This document shows positions 1-8,800 of a stretch of DNA of 64,000 nucleotides, in pieces. The stretch comes from Paenibacillus sp. DMB5 (GTDB lineage Bacteria > Bacillota > Bacilli > Paenibacillales > Paenibacillaceae), in contig NZ_LRAC01000124.1 in the NCBI RefSeq assembly GCF_001517085.1, forward strand, positions 248,001-312,000. The letters run 5' to 3'. Each line of letters starts with the position of its first letter. Within the stretch, counting starts at the first letter, position 1. The position numbers were made by a program, and so were the translations under genes. The notes under the pieces are model-generated. The model was given only the letters and a program-made list of their open reading frames with translations, was not told the DNA's origin and did not search any database.

Positions 1-161
1 GGGATAGGCTCTTTAATAGCTATTATACTTTATTGCCCCCTAGAGAAGGTGATTAGTTTCTGACTAAATAAGTTAACATAATAAATAATATGTTACCTTT
101 TATTCGTAATTATAGAATCAGGGTAATAAAGAAGCATCAACAACTCAGAGGAGGAACAATC

Positions 162-518
162 ATGAGCTTTAATCTCGGAGGACTGGGCGATAAGGTTCAG
201 GGCCTTATGAATTCAGTCAAAGACGGTAATATCGGCGAGCTGCTGCAAAAGCTTCCGCTTGACCAGCTTCCGCTGGATCAGCTGTTACAAAAGCTGCCGG
301 TCGACCAGCTGCTGTCCAGCTCGTTCCTGCAACAATTCACCCCGTTTCAGTCTCTGAAGGAGCTGCTGCAGAGCGGCGGCTTTACGGGCTCCTCAGCGGA
401 GGACCTGAAATCCCTGCCCCAGGATCAGCTGAATGAGCATGTGAACCAAACAACCTCCTTCGGTTCATTGAAGGATATGCTGGTGAAGGCTGCGGAATTT
501 TATACCCAGAGAAAATAA
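162..518 (+). CDS. Small hypothetical protein with LPxDQ repeats
   Basis: A 118-residue protein of unknown function. The ATG at 162 is chosen because GAGGAGG lies just upstream; an in-frame ATG at 90 has no such site. The sequence shows three near-identical pentads (LPLDQ 31-35, LPLDQ 36-40, LPVDQ 45-49) inside a Leu/Gln-rich amphipathic stretch, with no signal peptide or membrane segment. It stands alone and is followed by a clear terminator. I do not recognise the family; the periodic Leu pattern suggests helical packing or self-association, which is inference only. Confidence 0.7.
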   Translation: MSFNLGGLGDKVQGLMNSVKDGNIGELLQKLPLDQLPLDQLLQKLPVDQLLSSSFLQQFTPFQSLKELLQSGGFTGSSAEDLKSLPQDQLNEHVNQTTSFGSLKDMLVKAAEFYTQRK

Positions 519-529
519 CGGCCAAAAAT

Positions 530-572
530 GTGGCAGTGGGGACGTATTTCGTTCTTGGCTGCCACTTTTTTT
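530..572 (+). terminator. Intrinsic terminator
   Basis: GTGGCAG (530-536) pairs with CTGCCAC (559-565), followed by seven T residues. It ends the small gene at 162-518. Confidence 0.8.
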
Positions 573-604
573 GATAAAGGTATCTTTATCTATCCTTCCT
601 ATCT

Positions 605-1517
605 TCATAAATAATACTGCGCAGCTGTTGCTTCCATTTCCTCATTCGTCCCGATGCTGATTCTCAGATAGTTGTCAATCTTTGGCCGATCAAAATGTCT
701 GATCAGAATTCCCGCATTGCGAAGCTGTTCAAAGATGTATTTTGCCCCTACAGCGGGGTGGGAAATAAAGATGAAATTAGACTTTGAATCCGTGACATAG
801 AAATGCATTGCTGTAAGCTTGCGTATCGTTTCATTTCGGGTATGGATGATTCTGCTAACTGTTTGCTTATAGTAATCTTCATCGTTAATAGCCGCTTGCG
901 CTCCAGCCAAAGCAAGTCTATCCAAGGTATAAGAATTGAATGAGTTTTTGACGCGGTTCAGTCCTTCGATTAGCTGAGGATTTCCGATAGCATAACCTAC
1001 ACGCAAGCCGGCCAGGGCATACGATTTGGAAAGAGTGTGTATAACAAGCAGGTTGGGAAATTCGTCCACCAGGGAGACTAAAGATTCACCGGCAAAATCG
1101 ATATACGCTTCATCTACGATTACAATGTGTTCTGTATTGGCAGTGAGCAGAATCCGAATGTCCTCTATGCTCAGGGCAAGCGCCGTTGGCGCATTAGGAT
1201 TGGCAATGATGATACTGCTGTTTTGAGCAGCAAAGTGTGTTACGGGTATAGTGAAATCTTCGTTAAGGGGAATGAGTGTGTATGGAATTTTATAAAGTTC
1301 AGCATAAACGGGATAGAAGCTGTAGGTAATATCAGGAAAGCAGACAGGGCGAGCTTTATCAAAAAAAGCCTGAAACGCAAAGGCCAGTATCTCATCTGAC
1401 CCATTGCCAACAAAAACTTGATCTGTACTTACTTTTCTGGCTTTGGCAATGGCCTCAATCAGCTCCCGGCACATATGGAGTCAATGAGCGGGTAGTGTGA
1501 TTCCAATATTTACTCAT
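605..1517 (-). pseudogene. hisC: Histidinol-phosphate aminotransferase remnant with internal deletion
   Basis: The large part of the frame is a fold-type I PLP aminotransferase of the HisC family, with VGNGSDEILAFAF, a VVDEAYIDF segment and the SKSYALAGLR block that carries the PLP lysine. The HisC family is about 350 residues; only 289 remain in the main frame. Upstream, a good start (AGGAGG, ATG at 1517) opens a different frame reading MSKYWNHTTRSLTPYVPG, a typical HisC N-terminus, and this stops after two more codons. Roughly 45-50 codons, including the NENP-type segment expected next, are missing between YVPG and CRELIEA. GTGCCGGGAG fits both expected flanks (YVPGE and CRE), so deletion between short direct repeats is likely. 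No other his genes lie nearby, so this may be a second, dispensable copy. Confidence 0.75.
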
Positions 1518-1596
1518 CAGGCAGATCCTCCTATATACTCTTTCAGGAAATAATATCTAATAAATCACAAAAAGAGTATTAAAAATATTGCAACAC

Positions 1597-1626
1597 GCCC
1601 GCACGGATTATTCTCCGAATGCGGGC
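1597..1626. terminator. Hairpin downstream of the esterase gene
   Basis: GCCCGCA (1597-1603) pairs with TGCGGGC (1620-1626), extended by CGGA/TCCG inside. On the minus strand a T-rich stretch follows at a short distance, so it probably ends the esterase transcript. Confidence 0.5.
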
Positions 1627-1668
1627 TTGTCTTTGTCCTGTATACGAATCACTTGTATAAAGAGAGAT

Positions 1669-2619
1669 TTAGCTCTTCAGCCAGGCAGTTGCCAGCATCA
1701 GGGCGCCTTTTTTCGCTTCGGTATCTGCCATTGCATTCAGCATCACGAAGTCATGGATGATGCCCTGGAATCGCACTGCTGTTACAGGCACTCCGGCTTC
1801 GCGCAGCTTATTGGCATAGGCTTCGCCTTCATCACGCAGCACATCTGCTTCTCCGGTAATAATCAGCGCTTCCGGCAGACCGCTCAGCTGCTCCAGACTG
1901 GCCCGAAGGGGAGAGGCGGTGATCTGCGCCCGTTCTTCGGGGTCAGTTGTATATTGATCCCAGAACCATTGCATTCCTGTACGCTGCAGGAAATAGCCTT
2001 CTGCGAACAGATGATACGATTCCGTATCAAATGCTGCATCCGTTACCGGATAGAACAGCAGCTGCTTGGCGATCTTTGGTCCGCCGCGCTCCTTAGCCAT
2101 CAGGGTAATGGCAGCTGTCATATTTCCGCCGACACTGTCACCGGCTACGGTCACATTACCGCTGTCCAGCCCACTTTTACCGCCACTCTTTGAAATCCAC
2201 TCCAGAACGGCATAGATTTCTTCAATAGCAGTAGGGTATTTAGCTTCCGGGGACAGGCTGTATTCAGGAAAAACGATTGCAGCTTCAGCACCGACTGCAA
2301 GCTCACGGATGAGCCGGTCATGGGTGTGACTGTTGCCGAACACCCAGCCGGCGCCATGAATATAGAGGATGACCGGCAGGTCGTCACCGACTCTGTTCAG
2401 CGGACGGATAATCCGCACGGGCACACTACCGCCGGGACCGCCAGAGACGGTAAGGTCCTGAATGTCGACCGCTGGTTTATCTATTTCGCCTGACTGAACA
2501 CTGTTAACCGTTTCCCGGCCTTTTTCCGGACCAAGGTCAGGCAGAAAAGGAGGCTCCGAGTTATCATTCGCAAATTGCAGGGCTGCTGGCTCAAGTACGA
2601 TTTTGTTATAATCAGACAT
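1669..2619 (-). CDS. Alpha/beta hydrolase, hormone-sensitive-lipase-type esterase
   Basis: A 316-residue carboxylester hydrolase of the HSL (bacterial family IV) type. The oxyanion-hole motif appears as HGAGW (88-92), the nucleophile elbow as GDSVG (160-164, Ser162), and the remaining triad is probably Asp259 in GEADVLRDEG and His289 in IIHDF. The usual HSL motif is HGGGW, so the middle Gly to Ala change is a small variation. There is no signal peptide, which points to a cytoplasmic enzyme. The ATG at 2619 is chosen because AGGAGA precedes it; the upstream in-frame start at 2667 lacks one. The natural substrate cannot be read from the sequence. The gene appears monocistronic. Confidence 0.85.
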   Translation of the reverse strand: MSDYNKIVLEPAALQFANDNSEPPFLPDLGPEKGRETVNSVQSGEIDKPAVDIQDLTVSGGPGGSVPVRIIRPLNRVGDDLPVILYIHGAGWVFGNSHTHDRLIRELAVGAEAAIVFPEYSLSPEAKYPTAIEEIYAVLEWISKSGGKSGLDSGNVTVAGDSVGGNMTAAITLMAKERGGPKIAKQLLFYPVTDAAFDTESYHLFAEGYFLQRTGMQWFWDQYTTDPEERAQITASPLRASLEQLSGLPEALIITGEADVLRDEGEAYANKLREAGVPVTAVRFQGIIHDFVMLNAMADTEAKKGALMLATAWLKS

Positions 2620-2842
2620 ATGTTTATCTCTCCTTCTCGTTATGAATAATGGTATGCTCTCTTCCATCCATAACCCGATGCGGACAGTCTGAAACGATTC
2701 ACATAAGCCGGTAAAGCAAAGACACTGTTGAAGAAAGGTTAAAAAGTAACTTTTTTACTAAAACATCAGTCTATACCACACTTTGAATCAGACCTCGGCG
2801 GTGTTTGCTGTTGAAGTTAGATAGCTTGGGACGAATATTAAA

Positions 2843-2882
2843 GGCCGCGATTCCCTATAGATTGGGATTTCGCGGCCTTTTT
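2843..2882. terminator. Bidirectional terminator-like hairpin
   Basis: GGCCGCGA (2843-2850) pairs with TCGCGGCC (2870-2877), flanked by A and T runs on both sides. It lies 3' of the minus-strand permease. The rest of the spacer 2620-2914 shows nothing I can name. Confidence 0.65.
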
Positions 2883-2914
2883 ATGTGTGGCAATTGCACC
2901 CATTCACATTTGAA

Positions 2915-4228
2915 TCAGATAACATTGGACTTGTTCTGTTGAGTTTCCTTCTCAGGCAGATCAGGTAAAGAGCTGCGGCTGTTCCGGAGCCAGACAATGG
3001 CGGTGAAGCAGGCTACAATTACAACCGGGTAGCCAATCGCCCAGCCGGTAAATGGAAATACGGCCACAGTAGCGATGAAAGAAATCCAGCTGATTGTTAC
3101 GCCGAGCCGGCTGCCTTTCAGCAGCCGGATGCCTGCGGCACAGCCTCCTATGTAGGTCAGAATAAAGGTGGCGTTCGGAAACTGGATCAGGGTGGTAATA
3201 GACAGCAGTCCGCTTCCGTAAAGGAATAGTACCACAGCATAACAGCCCAACAGGAACATCGTGGCACCCGATGGTGTCTGATACCGTGCTGACAGACGGC
3301 TCATCCACCGTGGCGCATAGCCCTGGCGGGCTAAAGCAAAAGCCACGCGCGAAGCGGCACTGGTGTAAGCGATGATGGTCGCAGTACAGATGAACATCCC
3401 CGTAAGTCCGGCGATAAATCCGCCCCATGCTCCCAGCGGCTGGCTGATGATCCAGACTAGTGAGGAGTCGGCGCCGCCGCGCAGATAGCTTTGTGTGCCG
3501 ACTGTCGCCAGCGCAGACAGGAAGTACAGTACCCCTACAATAACCGCAGCAACGGTCACACCTTTAATGGCCGCCCGCTGCGGATCTTTAAATTCTTCGG
3601 ACAGATGGGAGACCGCTTCCCAGCCGATAAAGCACCAGAACAATATCGCCGCGGCTTGCCCGATGCTGGTCCAGCCGTGAGGCATAAATGGGGTAAAATG
3701 TGCACTTTCCATCCGGGGAAGCGCTGCAGCGAATGAGAAGACCAGCACGGAGACAATTGCGATCACGACGGCGATTTGCACTTTGCCGGCCACCTGCATC
3801 CCGATCCAGTTCGTAATCAGTCCAACTGCCAGCATAGCTGAGGCCAGGGCAATTCTTGCCCCGTCACCCCAGCCCATCGCGGCAGTCATATAGCCTGCTC
3901 CCGTCAAGGCAGCTACCGGTCCGCCGATTGGGACGGACATCAGGAAGAACCAGCCGACCATTGCCCCGGCCCGCGGCCCGAAGGCCAAAGTGACGAAATG
4001 AGAGACTCCGCCGGCGTTTGGATACTTGGCCGACAGCAGTCCCATCGACAACGCCAGCGGAAGAATGAGAAGGGTCATGAAGCCCCAGGCCAGCAGGGAT
4101 GCCGGTCCGGCCATTTCTGCCGCCAGGCCGGGCACGATCAGCACCCCTGATCCGAGCACGGCTCCAATATAGAGGGCAATGGCCTGCGGCATGCCGATAT
4201 TACGTTGTAAGGAATGATTTTGCTTCAT
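2915..4228 (-). CDS. APC-family amino acid permease, YjeH-like
   Basis: A 437-residue integral membrane protein with about 12 hydrophobic segments. The N-terminus (ALYIGAVLGSGVLIVPG) carries the glycine-rich TM1 signature of the APC superfamily, and the overall pattern resembles YjeH, the E. coli exporter of methionine and branched-chain amino acids. It is divergently transcribed from a LysR gene starting 120 bases away, which suggests that regulator controls it. Substrate and direction of transport are inferred from the family only. Confidence 0.8.
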   Translation of the reverse strand: MKQNHSLQRNIGMPQAIALYIGAVLGSGVLIVPGLAAEMAGPASLLAWGFMTLLILPLALSMGLLSAKYPNAGGVSHFVTLAFGPRAGAMVGWFFLMSVPIGGPVAALTGAGYMTAAMGWGDGARIALASAMLAVGLITNWIGMQVAGKVQIAVVIAIVSVLVFSFAAALPRMESAHFTPFMPHGWTSIGQAAAILFWCFIGWEAVSHLSEEFKDPQRAAIKGVTVAAVIVGVLYFLSALATVGTQSYLRGGADSSLVWIISQPLGAWGGFIAGLTGMFICTATIIAYTSAASRVAFALARQGYAPRWMSRLSARYQTPSGATMFLLGCYAVVLFLYGSGLLSITTLIQFPNATFILTYIGGCAAGIRLLKGSRLGVTISWISFIATVAVFPFTGWAIGYPVVIVACFTAIVWLRNSRSSLPDLPEKETQQNKSNVI

Positions 4229-4272
4229 CTAATTGTCCCGCTTTCCTTGTATTTATGTATAGAGTATCAGAT

Positions 4273-4284
4273 AATGGATCCATT
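4273..4284. promoter_or_regulatory. Palindrome in the divergent permease/LysR spacer
   Basis: AATGGATCCATT is a perfect 12-base palindrome between the divergent permease and LysR genes. LysR regulators often bind dyads in such spacers, so it is a candidate operator, but it could be chance. Confidence 0.3.
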
Positions 4285-4347
4285 GGAAAAACGGAATTAT
4301 TAAATGATATCCATTCAAAATACCGATAGGAGGCCGGCAAGCGATTT

Positions 4348-5262
4348 ATGGAATCACGGCATTTATTCACCTTTCTGGTTGTAGTCGAGGCTGGCAGCTT
4401 TACGAGGGCCGCTCAGAAGCTGGACTATGCGCAATCAAGTATTACGGCGCAGATTCAGGCGCTGGAAACAGAGCTGGGCCAGCCTTTATTTGACCGGATC
4501 AGCAAAAAAATTATTCTGACCGATGCCGGGCGCCGCCTGCTGCCCTATGCCCAGGAAATCTCCCGGATGCATGCCCTGGCTCAGGATGCGCTGCGCTCCG
4601 AAACAGAGCTGTCAGGCGTGCTGCGCATTGGTGCACCGGAATCGCTGGCTGCTTTTCGCCTGCCGGGAATTATCAAGGAATTCCGCGGCAGCCATCCGAA
4701 GGTGCAGATTACCCTCAAGCCGGGAGCCTGCTGGGAGCTGACCGAGTTCGTCCGTACCGGAGAGCTTGATCTTGCTTTTCTGCTTCAGCCCGAAACGGAA
4801 TATAAGGACTTAATCTGCGAAACTCTGATTCATGAGGCTATGACCCTGGTTGCGCCGCTCGATCATCCGCTTGTACGTCTGAAGGAGGTGGTTCCGCTTG
4901 ATCTCAAGGATCAAACGATCCTGCATACAGAGACAGGCTGTACCTACCGTATATTATTTGAGCGTCATCTCAACAGCCATGGCGTTTTTCCTGATCCGAA
5001 TCTTGAATTCTGGAGCATCGAAGCGATCAAGCAGTGTGTGATGTCCGGTCTGGGCATATCCTTCCTGCCGCTGATTACGGTCCGAAACGAGCTTGCGGAA
5101 GGCAAGCTGGCACGGCTGAACTGGAATGATGAATCCCAGCGGGTAGCTACACAAATCGTTTATCATAACAAAAAGTGGATGTCACCTGCACTGAAGCAGT
5201 TTTTGCAGATGGTTCAGAACCATGCAGCCAAATGGCGCAATAACGGAGGTGAACAGCAGTGA
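4348..5262 (+). CDS. LysR-family transcriptional regulator
   Basis: A 304-residue LysR-type regulator. Residues 1-60 hold the winged helix-turn-helix (LFTFLVVVEAGSFTRAAQKL, then QSSITAQIQALETELG), followed by a substrate-binding-like effector domain from about residue 90. AGGAGG lies about 13 bases before the ATG. It faces the YjeH-like permease across a 119-base spacer and overlaps the next gene by four bases (GTGA), so the recombinase downstream is probably translated from the same mRNA. The effector is unknown. Confidence 0.88.
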   Translation: MESRHLFTFLVVVEAGSFTRAAQKLDYAQSSITAQIQALETELGQPLFDRISKKIILTDAGRRLLPYAQEISRMHALAQDALRSETELSGVLRIGAPESLAAFRLPGIIKEFRGSHPKVQITLKPGACWELTEFVRTGELDLAFLLQPETEYKDLICETLIHEAMTLVAPLDHPLVRLKEVVPLDLKDQTILHTETGCTYRILFERHLNSHGVFPDPNLEFWSIEAIKQCVMSGLGISFLPLITVRNELAEGKLARLNWNDESQRVATQIVYHNKKWMSPALKQFLQMVQNHAAKWRNNGGEQQ

Positions 5263-6191
5263 CTGAATACGAGAATGATTATGAAGAGGAGCTGGAGGCT
5301 TTTCTGATCTGGATGAAGGATGCCGGATTTACGGCGTACACGCAGAAATCTTATCTGGCGGATGTACGGGAGTTTCTGAACGGGCTTAACGGCAAACGGC
5401 TGGAGTCCGTCAAAAAGCTGCATGTTGTCTCGTATCTGACCTCTGTACGTGAGCGGGGAGTCAGCGACTCAACACGTAACCGCAAGCATGCGTCTATTAA
5501 CTGCCTGTTCCGGGCACTGATTGAGCTGGAGCTGCTTACTGTTAACCCTGCGGCAGGCATTAAAAAATCCAAAACCGAAAAAAACCGTGAGCCGGTTTAT
5601 CTGGATGAAGGCGATCTGCAGCAGTTTTTATCAGCGGTCAGCGGTAAATACCGTAGCCGCAACCTGGCAGTCTTCCTGTTAATGTCGTACATGGGACTAC
5701 GGGTAGGAGAAGTGCATACGCTTAATCTTAATGATTACAGTCCGGACCGGCGTTCGCTTCGTGTGTTTGGTAAAGGGCGCAAATGGCGGAATGTCCCGGT
5801 TCCGGATGCTGTCGCCCCGTATCTGGAGGAAGCGATTGCCGGGCGGTTGTCACCGTGGCGCAGCAAGGAGGAAGCGATGTTTATCTCGCAAAAAGGCCGG
5901 AGGCTTTCGATCCGCGGGATTCAGGGCATCGCAGCCGGTACGTTTGAGCGTTTCCAGCAGAGTGTGCCCGAGGCGCACCGCCGGCCGTATTCAAGCCATA
6001 AGCTGCGGCATTCCTTCGCTACCATGCTGCTGCGCAAGGGAGCAGATTTGCGCACGGTACAGGAGCTGCTGGGTCATTCTTCGATTCAGACAACGACTGT
6101 CTATACGCACATTACGAGCCGGGAGAAGGAAGAGGCGATGGCTAAACTTGAGATTAGCATACCGGTAAAGGAAGCAGCAATTACGGAGTAA
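5259..6191 (+). CDS. Tyrosine recombinase, XerC/XerD-like
   Basis: A 310-residue site-specific recombinase. Residues 8-95 form the SAM-like core-binding domain, and the catalytic domain follows with all expected residues: Arg148 (MGLRVGE), Lys172 (GKGRKWR), His247 and Arg250 (HKLRH), His273 (LGHSS) and the nucleophile Tyr282 (VYTH). It starts at a GTG that overlaps the LysR stop codon, with GGAGG upstream, so translation is coupled. The length fits Xer or short phage integrases. No tRNA, att-like direct repeat or phage gene is nearby, which argues against an integrated element and for a host or orphan recombinase. Confidence 0.88.
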   Translation: MTEYENDYEEELEAFLIWMKDAGFTAYTQKSYLADVREFLNGLNGKRLESVKKLHVVSYLTSVRERGVSDSTRNRKHASINCLFRALIELELLTVNPAAGIKKSKTEKNREPVYLDEGDLQQFLSAVSGKYRSRNLAVFLLMSYMGLRVGEVHTLNLNDYSPDRRSLRVFGKGRKWRNVPVPDAVAPYLEEAIAGRLSPWRSKEEAMFISQKGRRLSIRGIQGIAAGTFERFQQSVPEAHRRPYSSHKLRHSFATMLLRKGADLRTVQELLGHSSIQTTTVYTHITSREKEEAMAKLEISIPVKEAAITE

Positions 6192-6256
6192 CTGAATTTT
6201 TAATCATACAAGGCAGAGTACAGCTTATTTTTCGCTACAACCATAACTTTTATCAG

Positions 6257-6286
6257 CCGGAGGACGTGTACGTCCACGGTTTTTTT
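6257..6286 (+). terminator. Intrinsic terminator after the recombinase
   Basis: CCG-GA-GGACGT pairs with ACGTCC-AC-CGG (6257-6279), followed by a run of T residues. Confidence 0.8.
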
Positions 6287-6443
6287 GCGTTCCAGCAGCA
6301 CGAGTATTTGTTAGTATAAAGTTTTCTTTAATTATAACTTGTTATTATTTTGTTTTTCAATTATCCTAACAAAAGATAGACAGTATTATAAATGTTATAC
6401 AGCGGAGAGAAGCTGATGACTTTATCAATGGGAGGATACAGCG

Positions 6444-7415
6444 GTGAACGAAACATTTTTTAAAGGAATGACTTATGGCTGGGAATCAACCAGAGGGGCG
6501 TACAGACAGCCCTATGCCGAGGATTCTCTTAGAAAACTGGCGGAAACGGGAAGTGAATGGATTGCGCTTTCCTTTTGGACATGGCAGGATACGGTGCATT
6601 CCACAGAGATTTATTTTGACTACGGATATACGATGACCGACCGGGATATTGAGCATACCGTGAAGCTTGCCAAGCAGCTGGGACTGAAAGTCTGCCTTAA
6701 ACCTGTGGTTAATTCCAGGGACGGGATATGGCGGGCGCGGATCGGCTTTCCTGAGGATGGCGACGTTTACTGGGCAGCCTGGTTCAAATCCTATACTAAC
6801 TTTATTAAGCATTATGCTGAGCTGGCGGAGGAGCTGGAGTGTGAGTTGTTCTGCATCGGCTGTGAGATGGTGGCTACAGAGTCGAGGGAGACAGAGTGGC
6901 GCAATCTGATCAGTGAGGTCAAAGGCTTATACACCGGACCGATCGTATACAATGCCAATCACGGAAAAGAGGAAGGGATCGAATGGCTCGACGAAGTGGA
7001 TTATATCGGAACAAGTGCCTATTATCCGGTAGCTTCAGTTCCGGGGGATACCTTCGAGAATATGCGGGCCTCCTGGGAGCAGCAGAAGCCGCGGCTGAAG
7101 GCACTATCTGAACGGTTCGGCAAGCCGCTGGTCTTTATCGAAATCGGCTGCCGCAGTGCGCTGGGCTGTGCAACCATGCCTTGGGATTTCTCGCATAAGG
7201 AGCTTCCCGTTTCCCAGCAGGAGCAGGCGAATTTCTACCGGTCGGCGCTGGAGACATTCTGGGACGAATCCTGGTTTGCCGGTTTCTTCTGGTGGGACTG
7301 GAGCACCAAGCTGTATCCGGCAGAAGAAGCTGCTGCTAACGTCGGATTTGACATTTACGGCAAAGAAGCGGAGCAGGTTTTAAGAGACTACTATAAGCGT
7401 CCTGTAATCCGGTAA
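6444..7415 (+). CDS. Glycoside hydrolase, GH113-like (beta-mannanase type)
   Basis: A 323-residue single-domain TIM-barrel protein resembling GH113, the family of the Alicyclobacillus beta-mannanase of about 320 residues. The probable acid/base is Glu141 in CIGCEM and the nucleophile Glu233 in LVFIEIGCRS, at the ends of strands 4 and 7 as expected for clan GH-A. Aromatic residues (WTWQ near 46-49, FFWWDW near the C-terminus) suit a sugar cleft. It has no signal peptide and so should be intracellular, acting on imported oligosaccharides. The GTG start is supported by GGAGG seven bases upstream. It stands alone between two terminators. The substrate is inferred from the family. Confidence 0.75.
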   Translation: MNETFFKGMTYGWESTRGAYRQPYAEDSLRKLAETGSEWIALSFWTWQDTVHSTEIYFDYGYTMTDRDIEHTVKLAKQLGLKVCLKPVVNSRDGIWRARIGFPEDGDVYWAAWFKSYTNFIKHYAELAEELECELFCIGCEMVATESRETEWRNLISEVKGLYTGPIVYNANHGKEEGIEWLDEVDYIGTSAYYPVASVPGDTFENMRASWEQQKPRLKALSERFGKPLVFIEIGCRSALGCATMPWDFSHKELPVSQQEQANFYRSALETFWDESWFAGFFWWDWSTKLYPAEEAAANVGFDIYGKEAEQVLRDYYKRPVIR

Positions 7416-7500
7416 ACTGGTAATCGCAACCATGATATTTAATTCATTGTCAGGCAAAAATGTTTCATGTTATATTAACAAAATGACATGGTAAGTAAAC

Positions 7501-7546
7501 TCCGTCCTTTGGCTGCGGCGATTCGCAAACCCCGCTGAAGGACGGA
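7501..7546 (+). terminator. Hairpin after the GH113-like gene
   Basis: TCCGTCCTT (7501-7509) pairs with AAGGACGGA (7538-7546). The loop is long and only a short T-rich stretch follows, so it may be a weak terminator. Confidence 0.45.
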
Positions 7547-7571
7547 TTCTGTTGTGTGCGGGGCTGCATAC

Positions 7572-7624
7572 AACAAGGGCTATCTTCCGGTCCGAGTAAT
7601 GCGACCGGGAGATAGCCCTTTGTT
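7572..7624. terminator. Long bidirectional terminator, 3' of ldh
   Basis: A stem of about 20 base pairs between 7572-7592 and 7603-7624 (core AAGGGCTATCT with AGATAGCCCTT) lies just downstream of the minus-strand ldh stop. AACAA and TTGTT flanks make it symmetric. Confidence 0.8.
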
Positions 7625-7643
7625 AATAACCGGGGATATTAAC

Positions 7644-8570
7644 TTACAGCTCGAGCTTGGAAATCTCTGATTTCAGCTTGTCCGCAGATTTCTGGAACAA
7701 GGCCTGTTCCTCCTCATTGAGCGGCAGGTCCAGAACTTCGCGTACGCCGGAGCGGTCAACGACACATGGCGCACCGAGGAACACATCGGAAACTCCATTG
7801 TAATTGTTAAGCAGGGTCGAGACATTGAGCACAGCGCCTTCGTTATCAAGAATGGAAACGACAATCCGGTCCAGCGCCAGCGCAATCGCGTAGGACGTGG
7901 AGCCTTTGGCGTCTATAATTTCATAGGCGGCATTTTTGGTGTCTTCAAAAATATCCTGGCGTTCAGCTTCATCGAAGCCCAGATCGGTCCCGGCAATATT
8001 GGCGAGACTCCATACCGGCAGCTCGGAATCCCCGTGCTCACCGATAATCTGTCCGTGAATGCTGCGCGGATCGATTTCCTTATGCTTACCGATCAGGTAC
8101 CGGAACCGTGCGCTGTCCAGCACTGTACCCGAACCGATGACGCGTCTGCGGTCAAAGCCGCTGATCTTCAGGGTGGCATAAGCCAGAATGTCCACCGGAT
8201 TCGTGGCAATCAGCAGGATGGCATGATGATTGTATTTGGTGATTTTTTGGATGATGTCTTTGAAAATGGAGATGTTCTTTCGCAGCAGATCAATCCGGGT
8301 TTCGCCCGGCTTCTGCGATGCGCCGGCGGTTACGATAATGATATCCGCTTCCCGGCAATCTTCATAGGTTCCTGCCCATAACTTCACGCCGCCGACAAAC
8401 GGCATGCCGTGATTCATGTCCAGCGCTTCTCCAAGTGCCTTCTGATGATTGACATCTATTAGTACTAATTCTTGCATACGTCTGCGAAGCAGCAGGGTAT
8501 AGGCAGTTGTTGTTCCTACTGCACCGGTGCCGATGACTACGACACGATTGGGCTTAAATGGGGGGGCCAT
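7644..8570 (-). CDS. ldh: L-lactate dehydrogenase
   Basis: A 308-residue NAD-dependent L-lactate dehydrogenase converting pyruvate and NADH to lactate in the cytoplasm. The Rossmann motif GTGAVG is at 14-19. Gln85 in ASQKPGETR is the residue that marks lactate rather than malate specificity, Arg91 is on the substrate loop, and the catalytic His178 lies in GEHGDSE with Asp151 and Arg154. The ATG at 8570 is chosen because GGAGGAG precedes it at normal spacing; a TTG at 8609 lies upstream of that site and is unlikely. Monocistronic, with a strong terminator. I see no clear Rex operator upstream. Confidence 0.93.
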   Translation of the reverse strand: MAPPFKPNRVVVIGTGAVGTTTAYTLLLRRRMQELVLIDVNHQKALGEALDMNHGMPFVGGVKLWAGTYEDCREADIIIVTAGASQKPGETRIDLLRKNISIFKDIIQKITKYNHHAILLIATNPVDILAYATLKISGFDRRRVIGSGTVLDSARFRYLIGKHKEIDPRSIHGQIIGEHGDSELPVWSLANIAGTDLGFDEAERQDIFEDTKNAAYEIIDAKGSTSYAIALALDRIVVSILDNEGAVLNVSTLLNNYNGVSDVFLGAPCVVDRSGVREVLDLPLNEEEQALFQKSADKLKSEISKLEL

Positions 8571-8800
8571 TGATACATCTCCTCCGAAATTCGAATTTTT
8601 TGTGTCCAATCTTAACCATCATAATCGTTAAATGTAGTGTTTTCAAGCATCCTGTTTTTAATCCATTACCCCGGAAGCGGGCATGCTAACAACAACTTTT
8701 GGCAGAAATGAGTCTGCTATCCGGCTGAGGCTTTGTTATAGGCCTGCTGACCACTCGTCATTGAGCAACATCATTATTATTGACAGGAGAGAAAAGAAGT

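Noticed and set aside
5259..6191. Integrase marking a prophage or genomic island
   Set aside because: No tRNA, att-like repeats or phage genes lie nearby, and the gene is coupled to a LysR regulator.
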